NCBI GenBank assembly: GCA_949318235.1
Contig: OX439137.1
Span: forward strand, 23,555,653 to 23,619,652
Length of the DNA: 64,000 nucleotides
Direction: 5' to 3'
DNA from: Ecdyonurus torrentis
Taxonomy: Eukaryota > Arthropoda > Insecta > Ephemeroptera > Heptageniidae
This document shows positions 1 to 12,831 of the stretch, in pieces. The position numbers and the translations under genes are program-made. The notes beneath the pieces were generated by a model. That model did not search any database and was not told where the DNA came from. It saw only the letters and a list, made by a program, of their open reading frames with translations. The stretch's first letter is position 1, and every line of letters starts with the position of its first letter.

Positions 1-359
1 TTTTTACTGTATAATGAAATTAAAGATATACTATAAATAAAAGAACATAAAAAGTAATTACGTTTAATTCATAACATTAAATTTAATATTTTATACAAGT
101 TTTTTTTTTTAAATGTATAATATAATGCTTTTTTCATTATTAAAGCAACAATAATATATTTTTTTTCTTTTAAGTCATTAAGTACAAAATGAAAAATGTA
201 ATTTATAGCCATATTGTCAGTTAAATGAATAAAATTACATATTTATAAATATGCAAAATGAAATCAGAAAAACATAATAATAATAACGTCAAATTGATGA
301 AATGAATTGCAAACAAAAATCGCTTCTGATTTCTACTCATTGGACTCTCTAAAATGAAA

Positions 360-812
360 TAAACTCTTAATTCAGACAAATTTGATAGAAAGGGATAGGA
401 GAAACCAGCAAAGTCTTTAACATAGTGAAGAGAGTCCCATAGTTTGGTGAAAATCTTGCTAGCACAGATGTAAAAATACTAACACATTGGAAATATTTCG
501 GCAATAAACTCCAAGGAGTGTGTTATGCCTTCATTAGTCCTTACAGACTCAGAAAGAAACTTTGAATGATCATTCATAGATAAATTCATGTGTTAAAAGG
601 CATAACACACTCCATCTCTCTTGGAGTTTATTGCCAAAATATTTCCAATGTGTTACTTTTTTATATCTATGCTAGCAAGATTTGTCACCAAACTATGGGA
701 CTCTCTTCACTATGGTAAGGCCCTTGCTGGTTTCTCCTATCCTTTTCTTTCAAATTTATCATACCTAACCGCGATGGTTTATTTTTCTTTAATATATCTT
801 AAACTCTTAATT
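360..812. mobile_element. family A hairpin element with 13-bp flanking repeats
   Basis: Arms at about 380-480 (GATAGGAGAAACCAGCAA ... TTGCTAGCACAGA) and 665-760 (inverted) surround a second nested inverted repeat (GTGTTATGCCTTCA). The right end carries an extra tail (CCTAACCGCGATGGTTTATT) not mirrored on the left. TAAACTCTTAATT flanks both sides (360-372, 800-812). Confidence 0.75.
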
Positions 813-1805
813 ATGTATAGGATAATTGCAGGTGAACCCACCATATTAGCAAATGTAGTGGTTTAATAACAACAATATAATAACTGTTATAGACCTTACC
901 AATCATTTTTCAAAATAAAAAGTTTGCCATATATTGATGCAGTATTTAATGTTTCAAAAAATAATTTACGTACGCAAATATATGAAAATGAATTTTTCTA
1001 GAAAATTACTATCCTATTGGTTATCAATTCAGCAAAATGTTCTTATTAAAAATAAATTGAATGAGCTTAAAAGTAACATGGTGAAAATTGTCATATATGA
1101 AAAATGTAAAGTGAATATACATTCCAGTTAAAACTGTTATTAATTATGAAAGAATTTTGTTTTACCAATTCCAGTAGTATTTTTTGTGTATAAGTTATAG
1201 TGGTTGAAAATTAGATCCTAGTATACAAATATTTATAGCACAATCAGAAAAAGTTCCTTTTAATTTATTTATTTTTAGGCACTTTAAGTTAACATTAACT
1301 GTCAAAACTCAATTAAAAAATATTCAAGAAAGAGTCATGGTAGTATTTTCATGTGATTGCAACTAACCCCTTGTACTTTTAGTGGGTTTGTTTACTTTTA
1401 TAAATCTAATGCAATTAATTAGGAAAGGTTAAAACCATTTTGGTTTTCCTATTTTTGTTTTCCTATGTAGAAGTGTTGCATACCTGGTTTCGCAGTAAAC
1501 GTAGATATGTGTTTCAATGGCTATTGCGTTAAATGTAGATGCATAAAGGTAAACAATTTTGCCAACAGTACAAGTGTTATTTTGCCGCAACAGAATTTTC
1601 ACGTTAAAAATAGTAGAATCTATTCTTCTGAATATATTCAACAAAAATAATTTTATACTAGGATCTATATGTACTAGAATCTAATCTAGAACTCTCCTAA
1701 AGATACAAAATTTGAATATATTTTACTACTGTGAAAAAGTTAAAAGTTATTGTAATTTTTCATCTCGTCCTTTTATAATCAATAACAAAGCTACGTATGT
1801 TCTTT
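813..1805. other. non-coding stretch with one decayed family D remnant
   Basis: No convincing exon on either strand. About 1440-1645 contains an imperfect inverted repeat (GTAAACGTAGATATGTG, GTAGATGCATAAAGG) resembling the family D hairpins at 8471 and 39536. The remainder is plain AT-rich DNA. Confidence 0.4.
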
Positions 1806-1812
1806 TTATTTG
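1803..1812 (-). terminator. possible polyadenylation signal overlapping the stop codon
   Basis: On the minus strand the last codons read TTC AAA TAA AAA, so an AATAAA hexamer spans the stop codon of the zinc-finger gene. If used, the 3' UTR would be only about 10-30 nt. Other hexamers may lie downstream, so this is a candidate only. Confidence 0.35.
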
Positions 1813-2792
1813 AACATTGCTAAAAATTTACTTGGTTTTCCACCATCTACGTTTTTATTACCTTTTCTATTTACTTTAACTTTTACTTGTTTATGCTTAA
1901 TACTAAAATGATTTGATAAACTTTGTCGTGAGCTATAAACTCTAAAGCATATTTTACATTTTGGTTTCTTATCATCATTACTAACATTTTTAATTGAAGT
2001 ATCTTTAACGTTAGTTTTAACAGTAGTTTCTTTTTCACTAACAACTTTTTTAATAACTTTTCTATTAACTTTACCTTTTTTATTAGTTTCTTTTTTAGTA
2101 ATAGTACTCTTTTCTTTGTGATTCATTCGAACATGTCTATACATTGAACTTTTTTGTGTGAAACGTGAACCACATAAATTACATTCAAATCTTTTCTCTT
2201 TTCTTTCAGGTAAAATATTTACCTGTTTACTATTATTTTCAGATACTTTATTATTTTGTTTACGTCTTTTATTATTTTTACTTTTATTTTTAATTACATG
2301 TTTCGTTGGTCCTTTAGGTGGTCTTCTCTCTGAAGCTTCTTCAATTTTAATACATTTATTTAATGCATCATCTAAAGCATCATCATCTTTATCATGAAAA
2401 TGTTTTAGATGAGATACTAGACCACCTTTTAGGTTATATTTTGCACCACAAATATGACATATGTGAGTTTTACCTGCATCAGGACCTGTATGATATAGAC
2501 GTAGATGTCTTAGTAGTGAATCTCGATTCTTGAATACTCCAGGACATAGTTCACAAGTTGCAGGTGTGGAGTCTTTGCCGTGTGTGTTACGTACGTGATT
2601 GTAATAGCTGCTGGCTATGTCGTATGAATTGCAACAATATTGACAACGATAACGTTTATCTGATTTCTTAGGTATTGATGCAGCAACTGAAACAAATAGA
2701 ATTAGAATTATATTGTGATGATAATGAATGTTAACCAGTGATCTAGTAATTATTTTTGTTTTTAGCTTAAAAAAAGTAAAAATTTGTCTAAT

Positions 2793-2888
<96 letters not shown>

Positions 2889-5800
2889 AACTTGGTGTAT
2901 GCACACAGTAGCTGTACAGTAGATTATCTCCTATACTGAGAATGTCAAATCAAATGCGCGCCATAATTGCAACTGGTGAAGACTGCAGAACTAGAAGCCG
3001 TCATTTGAAGTAACGTTACGCGTCTAGTTCTGCAGTCTTCGCCCAGTCGCAATTGTAGCGCGCATTGACCGACATTCTCAGTATAGGAGATAACCTACTG
3101 TATAATATACTGTGGTGCATGCACATTGTGATTTATTTTCCTTCCAAAGAAATTATAATTTAACTATTCCTGCAATACTTAAGGATGGAAAATAAGATAA
3201 ACGGATCTCTTGCCTTTTCTCACACTATTTCTGCTTGAGCAGTATTGACTAATAAAAAAGCAACTGTTTTGAGGCGGACTTGAAGCAATTTTGCTCACAT
3301 CAGCTTCCAGTTCAACGTTCTATGCATGCATAGTAAATAGAAACAGAAGCGGATGCAAGCAAAATCACTTAGCATCACATCAGTAGTTTCTTTACTAGTA
3401 AATACTTCACAAATAAGTCCTATTGAAGCAATAGTATAGGAAATTAGGAATACTAGTGATAATACTGATAATACATATTATTTCATTTTATATATAAAAA
3501 TGAGGGGGGGGGGGGAATTGAGGTTGATGTATATAAATATGATTTATTGTTCCTTACTCATCTGCCCTTCTAGTTTACTTTCTGGTGCTATTCTCTACAT
3601 TTTTGGTTTTTTAATCTTAAATTTGAACAAATTAAAATTTTAAACATGACACCCATAAAACCATTTATAATTAAATTACCTCTCAAGTTGGCCCTCGGTA
3701 CTATTGTATCTCCATCCTCGTCTAACATTTCCATCTTATCTTCATTTGATTGATTTAGAGAATCACCCTTTCTCTTGCCTGGACCTTTACGCACAGTTTT
3801 CTGATTCTGATTGGTAGATTTATCTTTTCTCGGAGAAAAAACAACTCTCGTCAAAGCACGATAATCTTTCTTCTTTACTAGATCATCTTCCATTTCAAAA
3901 TCTTCATATTCCTTTTTAATACTTTTCCTTGAAGATTTTCTAGTAGCTTGTGGTAAATCAACAACTTTAGTACTTTCTTTTTGCTGTGAAGGACTTTTAT
4001 TTTTAAATTTTGGAGGTTGATTTTCAATCTTATATTTTTCCTGTTCAATTTTCAATTTCTTTGATTGGATTTCTTTTAAACTTTCTCGCTTTCTCTTTGT
4101 TGGTTGTTTTACTTGAGTTTGTTTTGCAGTTTTCTTCTTTTGTAACGGTGATTTTGTTGTTCTCACGTTGATTATAAGTGGCAACTCTTCTGTAATAGGA
4201 ACCTCTTCTGGCAAGGCTTTCATGCATTCTGCGTCCTGCAACACAACATTTTAAATAACTATTAGAGCCTCTTCACAGTGAAATATATTTTACTGCATAC
4301 AATATCTATTAAGGGTTAAAGGCCCACAGACACCCTGACTTTTTAGAATCTTGTAGGTATAAAAACAATTTCACAAGTTGTTTAAATCTGATGTGACTAT
4401 TCCTTCTAATTAAATTAAAGTTCGATCGTTGTTTGGCCAAACAATGATCAGCTGACTTTAATACTTCGATTCATGTAAGTTTTTAACTTTAATCAGCACT
4501 CAGCCACATTTTATCATCAAAATGACAAACAGGTATTGCCTTGTATGAAGCGGCAATAACTGTTAATGTGATTTTGGCCACCAACAGTGAACAAATAGCG
4601 TGAGACGGTTCTGAACATATGTGAAGCGGAGTATATAAGGGTGTATAGCAAACTTTGATTTATTATTTTTTAATTAAAAGGAAGTGGCGCACCAGCTTCA
4701 TACGACATTTACAATTATTTTCATAAATACATGTACTAGTACCATAGTATAAGTATACTATGGTAGTACTAAATAGTGGCGTAAGCACAACTTCAGAAAA
4801 TTTGGTATCTGTGGCCCTTTAACCTCAGACAAGGGAAAAGCAAAATGTCTCAAAATTGATTTAACTTAAAAAAAAAAAAAAACTTTAGGGGGGTTAAAAA
4901 ATAGCATGATCTGCAAGCTCCACTTAGCAGAATATTCAAAATTTATTTGTGATTCAATGAATGAATACCCAATGAATTAGGTCACTCTCTGTGGGAAACC
5001 CTTAGACTTAAAAAGTCAATCCTTTGGGGGGAGCATACCCCAAGTATTGAGTCACCAGTTTAAATTTTGAATTAACGGTCTATATAATGCGCTATCACCT
5101 AGTATTAAATAATGTGAATCATATTTATTATTTAAGAAATCAGTACAGAAATACCTACTTGAAAATGTTTTACAGTGTATCTGATTATTTAACAGTTAAT
5201 AATGTCAAATATAATTAATCTGAAAAAGACATAGTTTGCTATACATTTAATATTATTTGTTGTATGTATGTTGTGTTTTGAATTGACTTGTTCTACTCCG
5301 TAAAGACATGGAACATAATAAAATCTTATATCTTATCTTATAAAATACTGCCCACTATGGTCTAGACCCACTTGTTGGCATGCTAATGACTTTTTACTGG
5401 TTACTTAAATGGAAAAGGTCAAGTACCAATTGTTGGCACTTAAAGAAATATTGAGTTAAGAGCATATTTGCTGTCACTAATCACTATTGAGTCTAATCCT
5501 ATACTTTGGGTATCCAAATTTTCAAGTCTTCATTGGTTGAGGAGGTAATAATATTTTATATAGTTTTCATCTAACACAACATACATCTGCCAACAACTGG
5601 GTCTGGACTCTGGACCCTATATTTCATTTTTCCATTCCTTTGTATTTGTGGGCCATATACTTGAGTACAGTATACATTGTTATTTTGTTACAACCTCAAA
5701 AATATATATATATATTTATTGACATATTATTTTTTGTACCTTTTTAATTACCTTCTTGTGAGCCTCCACGACAGTTTTTGACACTTTCCTAGAGTGAGGT

Positions 5801-6416
5801 ACTCGTTTCTTAGCCTGTAACATAAAAATAAACAAAATTATTAGGAAAGTATAATTAAGGAAAGGTTAAACCATTTCAGTTTGAATATGTAATCAAAAAA
5901 AGATAGGAGAAATCAACAAGCGCCTTACCACGATGAGGTCCGTAGCTTGGTGAAAGTCTTCTTTACCAAGACGTTATGAGGGCAACAGCCTTCTTCTTCA
6001 GTTGCTTAGAGTAACAGTCAAGCAACTGACGAAGAGTGCTGTTACCCTTAAAACTTCTTAGTAAACTTGTGTAACCTGTGCCATCAAGACTTTCACCAAG
6101 CTACGGACCTCATCGTGGTAAGGCGCTTGTTGCTTTCTCTTACTCTTTCTTTGATTACAAAATTATTATTACATATATTAGAAGCTTACAATATTAGTTT
6201 TGGCAAAGGACTTTGCTATTTTTTTTTCCCTCGCATCATGAAAATAAATAATAGGCCTAATAATAATAATAAATAGTGCAAGTCTGTATGTTCAAAAACG
6301 TTGAGACTTATTATGTAACATTAAAATTGTGGAGTGTTTGACAGAAAAATTCTTAATTCAGCATTTTTCCAATGTTAATATGATGATATTTTCCCCCTTT
6401 ATTAATTAATTAATTT

Positions 6417-6448
<32 letters not shown>

Positions 6449-7487
6449 CTTTCATATAGATAATTATGTATCCTCATATCCCATTTGTGGCTGTAGCGTA
6501 ACGCGTAACAAAGCAAATTAATTTTTTGGAATTCAAAATGATACCATTTAATAATTTGCTGTGCAAAGTTAAAGCCCTTGTCAACTTACTTTTTTATCAT
6601 TTAGAATACTAGACAGATAATAACCATACCTTAATATCCATGAATTAGACACATGTATTTATTTTTGTTTATTTTCCTTTTTGCGGTTGTATCACGTATC
6701 TAACGTCACAATGTACTGCCCCCAATCACAGTCACCGCTCTGGTCACGTGATAAATTTAAGCCCCTCTCAAGTTCTTTACCCCTATCACGGCCCCATCGG
6801 TACATTGTGACGTCAGATACGTGATATAACCGCAAAAAAGCAAATTAACGAAAATAAATACAAAATCAACGTGTTGGTGTCTAATTCATGGATATTAAGG
6901 TATGGTAATTATCAGTCTCTAGTATTCTAAATGATAAAAAAAGTAAGTTGACAAGGGCTTTAAGGGGAAAAATAGGATATCTGGAGGCAATGTTTCAATA
7001 TCACAGACAATATAGCCAGATTTTAATAGGAATTTGATTAATACAATGGAGGTTATCAGTGAGGTGCTCAGGAATAGTTAAAGGTCTGCTAATTTTCTAT
7101 TCTTTAGCATTACAAGTCCATTTTTTTAACCAATACTAGAAATATTTAAATGAGGTAAACTAAACACCCTTTAGATGTTTGAAGCTACATAAAAAATAAA
7201 AATCATTAGGTATGCAGGGAATGCCTTGCCAGAATCTTAAAACATTATTTTCTTTCAATTTATAGGGGAGGGGATAATAATTAATAGGTAATAAATTGTA
7301 TGATGAGTGAAGGAAAGTAATATTGAACAATAATAGTTGTGACTGACAATTCATATTACAACTAAATATTGTTAAAAGAAAAATCACAGTAAAAAAAAAA
7401 AATATATATTAATAAAATAAATAAATAAATAAAGTTTAGAAAATAACCCAAAAATGCATTTAAGGCGGGAAATCAGCAGTCAGTAGC

Positions 7488-7532
<45 letters not shown>

Positions 7533-8006
7533 TTGCTTGGATTTGACATTCCAGCGTCAAGCTCCAAGCCACATTTGTTTATGAATTCATATTGATGTTA
7601 TTGCAAACAATATGTGTATCTCGTTTTTTGTAACGCGAAGCAATATGTGTAAGTCGAGCGCCATCTACATAACGTTGAGAAACTACTTACATTTTTGCTT
7701 AGGTTGACAAAAAACTAGATACACATATTGCTAAGCGTGACAAATAACAACTTACACATATTGCTTCGCGTGACAAAAAAAAAAAAAAAAAAAGTTTCAC
7801 ATCAAGTCTTCCGGATAGAAATGTCGTTGTAGAGGTTTTTATGTGATGCGACCTTGAATCTTACCTGTTCTTTTCATAGAGCTCATAGTCGCATGGCAAA
7901 AAAACTCTACAATGACATTTCTATCCGGAAGAACTGACATATTGCTTGCAACAACATTGATCTACATTTCGTTCGGAAACGACTTAAACATTTTGCTTCC
8001 AGTGAC

Positions 8007-8062
<56 letters not shown>

Positions 8063-9439
8063 AACAAATAACGAGATAGACATTTTGCTTACTATGCCAA
8101 AAAATGAGATACACATATTGTTCGCAACAACATTGATATGCATATAAATACCTTGAGAGTTTCTCCTGCCTCAACACTCAAGGCATTTATATTATGACAC
8201 CCTGTAAGTCAAACTCCTCTTCAATCGTTATGTTAAAGTACATATATAATATATCAATCACAGTTGATGATACAGTATTTCATCTCCTATACTGAGAATG
8301 TCAGATAAATGCGCGCCATAATTCCGACTGGGTGAAGCGGGCTGAACTACTCGCGTAATGTTACTTCAGTTACTTTTAGTTCAGCCCGCTTCACCCAGTC
8401 GAAATTATGGCGCGTTTTTTGATCTGACATTCCCAGTATAGGAGATGGACTACTGTATCATCTACTGTTTATATCAATGCTGTTGCGGCTAAACCAGGCT
8501 TCTACTTTTAGCGTGTTTGCTTACTTTCACGCATCTACGTTTATCGCGATAGCCATAAAAACGCGTATCTACATTTATCGCGATAACAGGTTAAAACATT
8601 TCTTAATGTAGATACGCGTTTTTATGGCTATAGCAATAAACGTAGATGCGTGAAAGTAAGGAAACACGCTGAAAGTAGAAGCGTGGTTTAGCCGCAACAG
8701 CATCGATATGTTTAAAACTTCCAGGAAAAAAAATTAATACGGTATTGATTATACTTTCAGGAGATGTAATTTATTCTTAAAACATATGACAACTAAATAT
8801 ATTTACCTTCTTTGATATTTTGAATGGTTTAACTTCTGGTACAAATACAGCTTCGAACTGTTCATCATCCAATGCATCATTATCTTTTTCAACGAATTTT
8901 AATTTAGCTTTTTTATCCATAGCTAAAGTAACTTCATTTTCAATTATTCCTGATATTATATTTTCATTTCCACCAATATCAGATAAGTTTTCATTATTTT
9001 TTGAAACATTATCTTCATTTAAACTTAAATCTGATTGGTTTAAATTAATTTCTGAATCATCCTGATTTGATTCTAATTGATTTTCATCAGTAATAATTTC
9101 TTCTTCTCTTATTACTTTTGTTGTATTTTCAATATTTATTGGTATTTTTTCAACAATAACAGCAGTGTTATTTTCTTTTCCTGTAATTAAATCATCAAAA
9201 TTTTCAACTCCTCCATAAACAGCACTAACTGTTATTGGTTCTTGACTTTCTGTTTCTGTTTCACATATTACTTCTTCTACAGTATCATAATTATTAACGT
9301 CTATATTATTATCTTCATCATTTTTTAAACCATCAACTGCTATGTATTGTACACAATTTTCATCTATATTTATTCCTTCACCACTTTCTAATTCTACGAT
9401 ATAATATTGATCGTCTTCATATAAGTACACTTGATCCAT
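1806..9439 (-). CDS. C2H2 zinc-finger protein, 4 coding exons, about 710 aa
   Basis: Coding exons on the minus strand: 9439-8807, 5814-5752, 4235-3680, 2686-1806. All have GT-AG borders and matching phases (0, 0, 1), giving 2133 nt. Residues 1-211 are acidic and Asn/Glu-rich, starting MDQVYLYEDD; residues 212-417 are very basic (KKKTAK, RKSSRKSIKK, KGPGKRKGD), likely nuclear targeting or DNA contact. Residues about 430-690 hold five C2H2 fingers (RCQYCC...H, CELCPGVF, CHICGAKY, CNLCGSRF, CKICFRVY), with a long basic spacer between the third and fourth. By family this is a probable DNA-binding regulator; target unknown. A strong acceptor at 9533-9532 lies in the 5' leader, so at least one upstream non-coding exon is expected. 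The stop overlaps an AATAAA motif. I see no KRAB, ZAD or BTB domain. Orthology not recognised. Confidence 0.82.
2795..2885. repeat. (CT)n microsatellite, about 90 bp
   Basis: Uninterrupted CT dinucleotides in the last intron of the first zinc-finger gene, directly next to a family B hairpin. Confidence 0.95.
2896..3124. mobile_element. family B palindromic MITE, copy 1
   Basis: Inverted arms beginning near GCACACAGTA and including TTATCTCCTATACTGAGAA close on each other around 3005. The middle arms (CTGCAGAACTAGA) are also palindromic. The same outer arms occur at 8266 and 15289 with different inner sequence. Confidence 0.75.
3245..3404. mobile_element. family C palindromic MITE, copy 1
   Basis: Arms contain GCAACTGTTTTGAGGCGGAC and GCAATTTTGCTCACATC, mirrored to the right, around ATGCATGCAT. 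Related to copies at 12671, 42324 and 54315; this copy is more diverged. Confidence 0.65.
4314..4825. mobile_element. TIR element of about 510 bp (family N)
   Basis: Ends are inverted: GGTTAAAGGCCCACAGAC on the left, and GTCTGTGGCCTTTAACC-like on the right at 4804-4825 (one or two mismatches). A short palindrome lies at 4424-4452. It encodes no recognisable protein. It sits in intron 2 of the first zinc-finger gene. Confidence 0.6.
4826..5745. other. intronic stretch with no recognisable feature
   Basis: AT-rich sequence inside the second intron of the first zinc-finger gene. I see short homopolymer runs (4868-4881, 5034-5038) but no exon, hairpin or clear repeat. Confidence 0.4.
5887..6158. 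mobile_element. palindromic MITE (family O), copy 1
   Basis: Arms at about 5890-5960 and 6090-6158 (ACCACGATGAGGTCCGTAGC and its inverse), with an inner inverted pair (CAGTTGCTTAGAG / CAAGCAACTG). Layout resembles family A. A diverged relative is at 20888. Confidence 0.7.
6420..6446. repeat. poly-A tract
   Basis: About 27 consecutive A on the plus strand in an intron; no element boundary seen around it. Confidence 0.9.
6569..6963. mobile_element. family E TIR element, copy 1 (about 395 bp)
   Basis: Bounded by TTAAAGCCCTTGTCAACTTA and its inverse, with long arms continuing through TTAGAATACTAGA and TCCATGAATTAGACA. TTAA at both ends would fit a TTAA target duplication. Second copy at 44169. 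Confidence 0.75.
7491..7530. repeat. poly-T tract, about 40 bp
   Basis: Homopolymer run in intron 1 of the first zinc-finger gene. Confidence 0.9.
7808..7934. mobile_element. family F hairpin MITE, copy 1
   Basis: AGTCTTCCGGATAGAAATGT and its inverse close a 127-bp unit. The central part (CATAGAGCTCATAGTCGCAT) is shared with the copy at 23160 in opposite orientation. Confidence 0.7.
8010..8062. repeat. (GA)n microsatellite
   Basis: About 26 GA units within the family J element. Confidence 0.95.
8266..8465. mobile_element. family B palindromic MITE, copy 2
   Basis: Arms GATGATACAGTA, CATCTCCTATACTGAGAATG and the inverse at 8430-8465; inner arms GAAGCGGGCTGAAC. It directly abuts the family D hairpin that follows. 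Confidence 0.75.
8471..8710. mobile_element. family D long hairpin MITE, copy 1
   Basis: Nearly perfect palindrome: ATGCTGTTGCGGCTAAACC at the left, GGTTTAGCCGCAACAGCAT at the right, with arms of about 115 bp rich in ACGCATCTACGTTTATCGCG. Second copy at 39536. Confidence 0.8.
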
Positions 9440-10140
9440 TATTAAAATGTTTTATATTTTTAACTCATATAAATAAAGTTATTTGTCATATCAGTAGATT
9501 TAAGATAACTTCATGATCCGTTTGGTATAACCTGTAAAAAAAAACATAGAACATTGATTTAGTATGACAATATGGCATGTAAAAGTAAACGTATTTTACA
9601 TATAATATGTACTGTATAGCAACATATCCTTACGCATGTATTGCATAATATGGTGTAATTTAACTGCTTTGAAATACTAAAATAAAATACTGCATTGTGT
9701 ATTGTTTAATTATTTTAACATTTATATTTAATGGTGTAATTAAAACATGAAAAACGTGAGTTGTGCAAGCCATATAAAAAGTAACCCAAATGGGTTCCGA
9801 GCAGGCTCCTAGATTCGTGACATTTTAAAGTCAACATTAAACCATTTATTTTAAGTCTAAAGTGTTCATTTTTCATTTTAAAATAGCTATAATATTTTCA
9901 TTTTGTATTATTTTAACTTACTTGACAATTTACTAATGATATAAACGATTAATTAATGTTTTTTTGATTAAAATACACAGCAAACAAATTGAGCGGCAAT
10001 CACAACACGATCAGCTGTAATTAGAAACGTATTTTCTCTAGTGACGTCATGCCACTCACAATTTGCCAGTTTGTCCAGTATTTTAGCTGCCGCTGGCATT
10101 AGTGCCACTCAGTCACGTGATAATAGTAGTAAAGCCACAT
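9440..10140 (-). promoter_or_regulatory. 5' leader and probable promoter side of the first zinc-finger gene
   Basis: Immediately upstream of the start at 9439 the minus strand shows a pyrimidine-rich acceptor (AG at 9533-9532), implying a leader intron. Further up, 10042-10049 is a perfect palindromic CRE-type TGACGTCA in a slightly GC-richer pocket (10010-10130). Promoter assignment is inference; the same 8-mer also occurs in or near repeats elsewhere in the window. Confidence 0.3.
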
Positions 10141-11225
10141 AAATGCTTCTATAAGTTATTTTATACTCTGATACATCAAGAAAATTGATCAGTAAGCTTT
10201 ATTGACATTAGAGGAACATTATAAAACAAATTTACAATGAATATTCAACCAAATAATGCATTAAATGGTAAAAAACAACATACTTCACGAAAAAAATAGG
10301 CGGGAAAGAGACAAACGAAAAGCGATTCTCTTTTGCCGGCTGGCTTTTATTTGCCACTAAAATTTAAAATCTGATTTTGGTCCTTACTTTTTGTAGTACT
10401 AGAAAATTTCAGCTTCAAAACATAAATAAAAAAATTTCAGCCTGAGACCCTACATAACTCAGTACTTTATATTATTTTATTTTTGTTAAAAACAAATGAC
10501 CATTAGTTAATGTAGGATTTAGAATTCTAATACTATTATCATATCGGAGTCATAAATAAATACTCTTTTTAGATTATAGTTCCTAAAAGTGAACTCAAAG
10601 AAATCTTTATTTATTTTATGAATAAATATAAAAATTAATGAAATTAATTAAGAAGGAAGAAACAAAATTTCAACAATGCAATATGTGATGTAAATTATAC
10701 ACAAATTAATCAGATACAATAATGTCTTTATTTTGAAAACAAAAATCTGAGGTTTATATAAATGAAAAGGCGAGATAAATGCCACAGTACCCCCCCCCCC
10801 CCCTATATGTTTGATAGGGGTTATTAAATGCAGAGCATGCAAAGCCCATCTATAATCATAAAATATACAAAGGTATAGGAATGTGTTTCTATAGTTTCCG
10901 TTAGTATAGTATTGTGATTTGTGATGTTCAGTCAGCAGTCAGCTCCCATTAATTACTGCAAATCAAAAACATCACATATATGGAACGTTTTATGAAGGTT
11001 GCTTGCATCAATGCATCGTATGATACAGGCTAACAAAAGAATGTCATAACATACATAATTTATATATTTTAGTTCCATACAAAGGAAAAAATGTACAGCG
11101 ATGGAAATATTTTAACTTTTTTACTTACTATGTGTAGTATTTTATAAAGTAAGGTGTATCAAAATAATCAAAGTTTAGATTAACAAAATACTTACAAGAA
11201 TTAGTCATATATATAATATAAATAA
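10141..11225. other. intergenic AT-rich DNA
   Basis: No exon recognised. A run of C lies at 10791-10803. No clear inverted repeat. This stretch separates the first two zinc-finger genes. Confidence 0.4.
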
Positions 11226-11229
11226 AGAG

Positions 11230-11660
11230 ATTAGATTATAATTGTATTGAAAAAGGATAGTGGAATTAAAGCAGCAAGGGTTTTACGATAGTGAAGAAAG
11301 TCCTATGGTTCAGTGAAAATCTTGCACATTGATAGCTTTTGACCATCTTTTGACATTTAACTACATGACAGAGGAACAGAGTACGTGTGTGTGAGTGTGG
11401 GTGTGTTATGTCCCTTCATCAGCCTAGAAACTATAAATGATCATTTATAGCCTGAAAAGGCACATACACATTCACACACACTGCCTCTCTTGGAATATTG
11501 TGCAAAAAAAAACATTATGCTCTATGCTATAGGAAGATTATTTTACTAAAGTATAGGACATTCTTTGTTATGATAAAAAGCTATCTTGCTGATTCCCTTT
11601 CTTTTTAATTTTATTGTATCCAACCATCATCGTATACATTCCTTATTTTATTATAAGCTT
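11230..11660. mobile_element. diverged family A copy
   Basis: Left arm AAAGGATAGTGG ... AGCAAGGGTTTTACGATAGTG; right arm about 11560-11640 (CTATCTTGCTGATTCCC, CCAACCATC). Inner inverted pair GTGTTATGTCCCTTCATCAG / CCTGAAAAGGCACA. No clear flanking repeat survives. Confidence 0.5.
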
Positions 11661-12670
11661 ATGTATTTTGAGGTTTGTCATGCTTAGTGTCAAAAAATAT
11701 AATTTTATATACATAATATATAGGATATATGATGGGATTCTCAGCTCTTCAAGTTCAAAATTACCTATCAACTTTTTTTTTTTTTTTTTTTTTTGGACAT
11801 ACAAGGTTTACACTCTAACAATAAGTTGATGGGCTGTTTAACAAATAGGTGAATTGCTACGAGGTTTTTGTAAAAAAATAAACAAACTCGGAGTCTAACA
11901 ATACTAGCAGACGACTTTATGATTCAACATGATGTCTTATGGTGGAATAAAGTAGCTATAATTTGTTTAAGAATTTTGTAATAACACTGAAATTTTTACT
12001 GTAGCTTACTGATATTCAATTAAAGCTTATACAGTTTCCTGAATTTGAAGTAAATTGGATTAAATAATAATAATTTATAATTAACCTATTTGGTGGAAAA
12101 ATTCACTGCTTTAAGTTTCAGTGAGCTACAGTAACAACTTACAAGCTGACTCGAGTTAGAGCTGCTTCATTCCCACATTAGATAGCATGTTAAATTGAGA
12201 TACAAACATACGTCATAGCACTTTGTTAGTATTGTTAGGCCCAAGTTAATTTATTTTTCCACTAAAACTCTTTGCAAGTCTTCTACTAATCAACCTAAAA
12301 CAATTTTTAATGCAAGAACATATAAATAATAATCAAGAACATTTGGAATTATCTTTTAATTATACAAGTCCTAGCATAAAAATATTCTAAAGAAACTTAA
12401 TTTTTCATTGCATTTCTTTTAACATGGTACAGTCTTATGGAGCACTGAAAATACTTTCCGTACTAACAATTTTTACAACATTGACAATAAATATCACAAA
12501 CCAATTAACTAAATGGTTACTAAATGGGATATTGAATGTCACAAAAATGGAATTTAAATTTAACATGCTCTTAGAATTCAATCCACAAAATGTAAAATTA
12601 AAAGATTAATTTTAATAATTAATTTGTTTTAAAAATATAAGTTATCCTAGAAAATTTATTACAATAAGAA
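11661..12670. other. intergenic AT-rich DNA
   Basis: Holds a poly-T run (11773-11792). I find no exon, hairpin or known repeat family here. Confidence 0.4.
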
Positions 12671-12831
12671 AGACTAATTAACTAAACAAAAAGCAACTGT
12701 TTCGAGGCCTACTTTCAGCAATTTTGCTCACATCCACCTCCGTTACTATGTACTGCGCTTGTGAACCAAAAGCAGATGTGAGCAAAATCACTTAAATTTG
12801 GCCTTAAAACAGTTGCTTTCTGATTAGTCAA
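12671..12831. mobile_element. family C palindromic MITE, copy 2
   Basis: GACTAATTAACTAAACAAAA and AGCAACTGTTTCGAGGCC at the left are mirrored by AACAGTTGCTTTCTGATTAG at the right. Confidence 0.65.

Larger units (their letters stand above)
7586..8142. mobile_element. family J inverted-repeat element with nested insertions
   Basis: Outer arms TTATTGCAAACAATATGTG (7595) and CACATATTGTTCGCAACAA (8113) are inverted. Several shorter units (TTGCTT-CGCGTGACAAA) repeat inside. A family F hairpin (7808-7934) and a GA tract (8010-8062) are embedded. A cleaner relative is at 28047. Confidence 0.6.

Noticed and set aside
7907..8177. Ser/Leu repeat open frames on the minus strand
   Set aside because: They come from the (GA)n tract inside a family J element.
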